Origin: an uncultured Pelagibacteraceae bacterium
GTDB taxonomy: Bacteria; Pseudomonadota; Alphaproteobacteria; Pelagibacterales; Pelagibacteraceae
Assembly (NCBI GenBank): GCA_902579215.1
Contig: CACHGH010000004.1
Coordinates: 1-64,000 of the forward strand
Direction of reading: 5' to 3'
DNA: 64,000 nucleotides
Notes under the pieces: model-generated
What the model was told of the DNA's origin: nothing
Seen by the model: the letters and a program-made list of their open reading frames with translations, nothing else
Databases searched by the model: none
In this document: positions 61,189 through 64,000 of the stretch, one piece after another
Numbering within the stretch: the first letter of the stretch is position 1
Layout: each line of letters starts with the position of its first letter
Made by a program: the position numbers and the translations under genes

Positions 61189-62041
61189 CTATTCCCCAAT
61201 TTTTAATCTAAAAAAATCTTTAATTTTTAAATCTTTGATATCCAATTCCTTTAAAATATCTCTAACTTTTTTCTTTGGTTCCATTACCCAATCCTGAGTT
61301 AGTAATGCATTTTCTTCTTTAAATTTATTCATTTTACCAATGCTAATTTTTTTTACAATATCATCAGGTTTACCTGTATTACTTAATTCTTCATTAATTA
61401 AATCAGATTCCTTATCAATAATGTCTTTATCTATCAAATCTGTGTTTAAAGCTAATGGATTAGATGCTGCAATATGCATTGAAAGTTGTTTTCCAAAATT
61501 TTTTAAGTTTATCGGAATTATCGCCAGATTCTAAAGATGTTATAACAACTAATTTGGATAAATTATCTTTAACAATTGTATGAGAGTATTTAAATTTTAT
61601 CGAGCCGTCTTGAGCAAATGTTTTTGCTCTTCCTATTGTTATTTTTTCACCTACTTTAGAAATTAATGCAATTAAATTATCATCTACAGATTTTGAATTT
61701 TTCATTTTTGTTTTTTTTAAAGTTTCAATAATTGAGTTTGTTGAATTATTTATTTCACTTAGTTCTTTAACAAAATCAACGAAATCATTATTTTTCGCAA
61801 CAAAATCGGTTTCACAATTCACCTCGATAACTGAGATTTTTTTTTCATCTCCGCTTACTGCAACAACACCTTCTTTTGCAGTTCGTGACATTTTTTTAGA
61901 TGCCTTAGATATACCTTTAACACGTAAAATTTCTGCAGCTTTATCTAAATCACCATTTGACTCTTCTATTGCAGCACTACAGTCTTTAAAACCTGCACCT
62001 GTAGACTGTCTCAACTGCTTAATCATTTCAATATCACTCAT
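61189..62041 (-). CDS. tsf: Elongation factor Ts, interrupted by a +1 frame break
   Basis: 61460..62041 is the N-terminal part ([24 protein letters not shown]); 61189..61479 is the C-terminal part ([11 protein letters not shown]); frames join as [17 protein letters not shown] if one A of the A6 tract is skipped. Confidence 0.92.
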
Positions 62042-62049
62042 TATTATTT

Positions 62050-62841
62050 TTAATTAGCTTTATCTTTAACAGCTGTTTTTTTTTTAATTATTTTTTTCGT
62101 TATTTTTTTTTCTTTTTCTTCGATTGGAGGTTTTGTTTCTTCTGTAGTATTAACTATTTCTTTTGAAGCATTTTCAATGGTTTCTTTCAAAAGCGAACAA
62201 TATAAATCTATTGATCTTCTTGCATCATCGTTACCTGGTATTGGAAAATTAATACCTTCTGGATCTGAGTTTGTATCAAGTATTGCAATTATAGGTATAT
62301 CTAGTTTTATTGCTTCTTTGATAGCTAAAGACTCATAATTTGTATCAATAACAAAAATAAGGTCAGGTATTTTTTTCATTTCAGCTATACCACCTAATGA
62401 TCTTTGTAATTTATCTCTTTGCACACTCATTTTTAGTAATTCTTTTTTAGTAAAACCTCTATTTTCAGAAACAAGATCAATATTGATTTTGTGAAGTTTT
62501 TTTATAGAGTTTGAAATTGTTCCCCAATTAGTTAACATTCCACCTAACCATCTATAATTTACGTAATACTGTCCTGTATTTTTTGCAAGTTCTGCAATTG
62601 CCTCGGAAGCTTGTTTTTTTGTTGAAATAAATAAAATCTTACCATTATTTTTGATTGTTTCATAAACTTTTTCTAAAGCAGTATTCGCAAGTTCTAATGT
62701 TTTTGTTAAATCAATAATATGAATTGAATCTCTTTTGCCAAAAATATAGTTTTTCATTTTTGGATTCCATCTTAGGGTTTTATGCCCTAAGTGTACGCCT
62801 GCTTCTAATAGCTGTTGTATTGTTAAATTTGGTATCTTCAT
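62050..62841 (-). CDS. rpsB: 30S ribosomal protein S2
   Basis: [38 protein letters not shown] 62841 (MKIPNLT) preferred over the track's GTG at 62877. Confidence 0.95.
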   Translation of the reverse strand: MKIPNLTIQQLLEAGVHLGHKTLRWNPKMKNYIFGKRDSIHIIDLTKTLELANTALEKVYETIKNNGKILFISTKKQASEAIAELAKNTGQYYVNYRWLGGMLTNWGTISNSIKKLHKINIDLVSENRGFTKKELLKMSVQRDKLQRSLGGIAEMKKIPDLIFVIDTNYESLAIKEAIKLDIPIIAILDTNSDPEGINFPIPGNDDARRSIDLYCSLLKETIENASKEIVNTTEETKPPIEEKEKKITKKIIKKKTAVKDKAN

Positions 62842-62849
62842 ATTTTTTC

Positions 62850-62910
62850 CCGGTTGTTCCACCACGGTAATTTCCACTTAAGGACCGGAGGTTTAAAACC
62901 AAATACCGTG
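62850..62910 (-). promoter_or_regulatory. rpsB 5' leader with possible pseudoknot (S2 autoregulation candidate)
   Basis: Minus strand CACGGTA (62910-62904) pairs with TACCGTG (62869-62863); CCGGT (62888-62884) can pair with ACCGG (62854-62850) just upstream of the ATG. Confidence 0.6.
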
Positions 62911-62963
62911 TGCGTTTTTTATGAGCTTATTTACAAAGAAATATCAAAATAAACAAGTTTTTT

Positions 62964-64000
62964 TTAAATTATATTTGTCAAAATATCTTGATTTTTAAGG
63001 GTATTTAACAATTTTCTATCAACTAATCTCTTATTTTTTAACTGAAAAACTAAGTTTTTATTTTTTTTCTGAACTTTTATTTTAATTAATGTATTTCCCT
63101 CTTTGCTAAAAAGTTTTGAAATTTGTTCAATTTTATCCTCATCACTAATTTTAAATTCTACCTCGGAAATTGGTTTATTTAATAAATCGCTCAATAATGT
63201 TAGTTTTTTTACATTTATTCTTTTAAATCTATTTGATTGATCAGTTATATATTTGCTTAAAGTGATTATTAAAGAGTTTCCTTCTATTAATATTTTTCTA
63301 TTAAGTTCTAGTGTGTCTGAAAAAATAAATAATTCAAATACACTACTAAGATCAGTTAGTTTTAAAATTGCATAAGAATTTCCTTTTTGAGTCTTTTTTT
63401 CCTGAATTTTTAAAAGAGTAGCTGCAATATTGGTTTCTTCTACTTCTTCATTATTATTAAACTTTAAAAATTCAGTTATTTTATATTCTTTAAAAATTTC
63501 TTTATATTGATTAAGGGGATGATCAGAAATAAAAAATCCAATAGCTTCAAACTCTTTTGAAAGTCTATCTTCAAATTTCCAATCTTCTGATTTTTCTAAT
63601 ATATTATCTTCGTTGCTCTTGTCAGTCAAAAACAAATCAATTTGGTTTGTGACTTTATTATCAAATATGCTTTTTGATTTTAAAATTAAGTTTGGTATAG
63701 AATCAAACAAAGACTTTCTATTAATATTTATGCTATCAAACGCTCCCGCTTTCACGAGACCTTCTAATTGAAGCTTATTAATATCTTTTGGATTCACTCT
63801 ATTTACAAAATCAGTAATAGAATCAAATTTGCCATTTGTTTCTCTTTCTTTAACAATATTCGACACTGCTTCAAAACCTACATTTTTGATTCCTCCAAGC
63901 GCGTAATAAAAATTATAATCATCAGAAATAAATTGAGCAAAACATTGATTAATGTCTGGTCTTATAATTTTTATATTTAGTCTTTTTAATTCTTCATAAA
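62964..64000 (-). CDS. dnaE: DNA polymerase III alpha subunit, C-terminal part (5' end beyond window)
   Basis: YYALGGIKNVGFEAVSNIVKERE..., GLVKAGAFDSI, FISDHPLNQYKE; frame open to the window end. Confidence 0.92.
   Translation of the reverse strand, partial: YEELKRLNIKIIRPDINQCFAQFISDDYNFYYALGGIKNVGFEAVSNIVKERETNGKFDSITDFVNRVNPKDINKLQLEGLVKAGAFDSININRKSLFDSIPNLILKSKSIFDNKVTNQIDLFLTDKSNEDNILEKSEDWKFEDRLSKEFEAIGFFISDHPLNQYKEIFKEYKITEFLKFNNNEEVEETNIAATLLKIQEKKTQKGNSYAILKLTDLSSVFELFIFSDTLELNRKILIEGNSLIITLSKYITDQSNRFKRINVKKLTLLSDLLNKPISEVEFKISDEDKIEQISKLFSKEGNTLIKIKVQKKNKNLVFQLKNKRLVDRKLLNTLKNQDILTNII

Noticed and set aside
1-64000. CRISPR arrays, transposases, integrases, prophage genes, toxin-antitoxin or BGC-like operons
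   Set aside because: None seen: no regularly spaced repeats and no mobile-element signature proteins. The window is mainly core housekeeping genes plus the phosphate island.

Overview
This is a very AT-rich, densely packed alphaproteobacterial chromosome segment. Gene content and order look SAR11/Pelagibacterales-like (inference from content; no search was run). I saw no rRNA, CRISPR array, prophage or transposon. Main blocks: (1) ~0-16.9 kb, a phosphate/arsenate island: arsC-aquaporin, NUDIX, ppx-ppk, a SixA-like phosphatase, phoB-phoU-pstBACS, an unknown secreted protein, phoR, and a lipid-remodelling set (Agt-like glycosyltransferase, PlcP-like phosphoesterase, divergent DAG-kinase-like gene); (2) SMR and BASS transporters, manC, ilvD, valS, tRNA-Cys, tRNA-Asn and an XRE regulator; (3) the aapJQMP amino-acid ABC transporter, tRNA-Arg, trkHA and ntrXY; (4) ispDF-pgpA-cinA / ratA-lipA-ftsB-eno-kdsA-pyrG-secG-tpiA; (5) a PpiD/SurA-like gene, trpEGDC, lexA and gltX; (6) lpxB-lpxI-lpxA-fabZ-lpxD-skp-bamA-dxr-cdsA-uppS-frr-tsf-rpsB and partial dnaE. 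Points most worth a second look: three copies of TTTAACA-N4-TGTAACA upstream of pstS, plcP and the DAG-kinase-like gene (a lineage-specific Pho box); an uncharacterised secreted protein between phoR and pstS; single-base +1 frame breaks at A-tracts in trpE and tsf; a pseudoknot-capable rpsB leader; a long stem-loop near 1.85 kb; and genes missing from conserved alphaproteobacterial gene orders.
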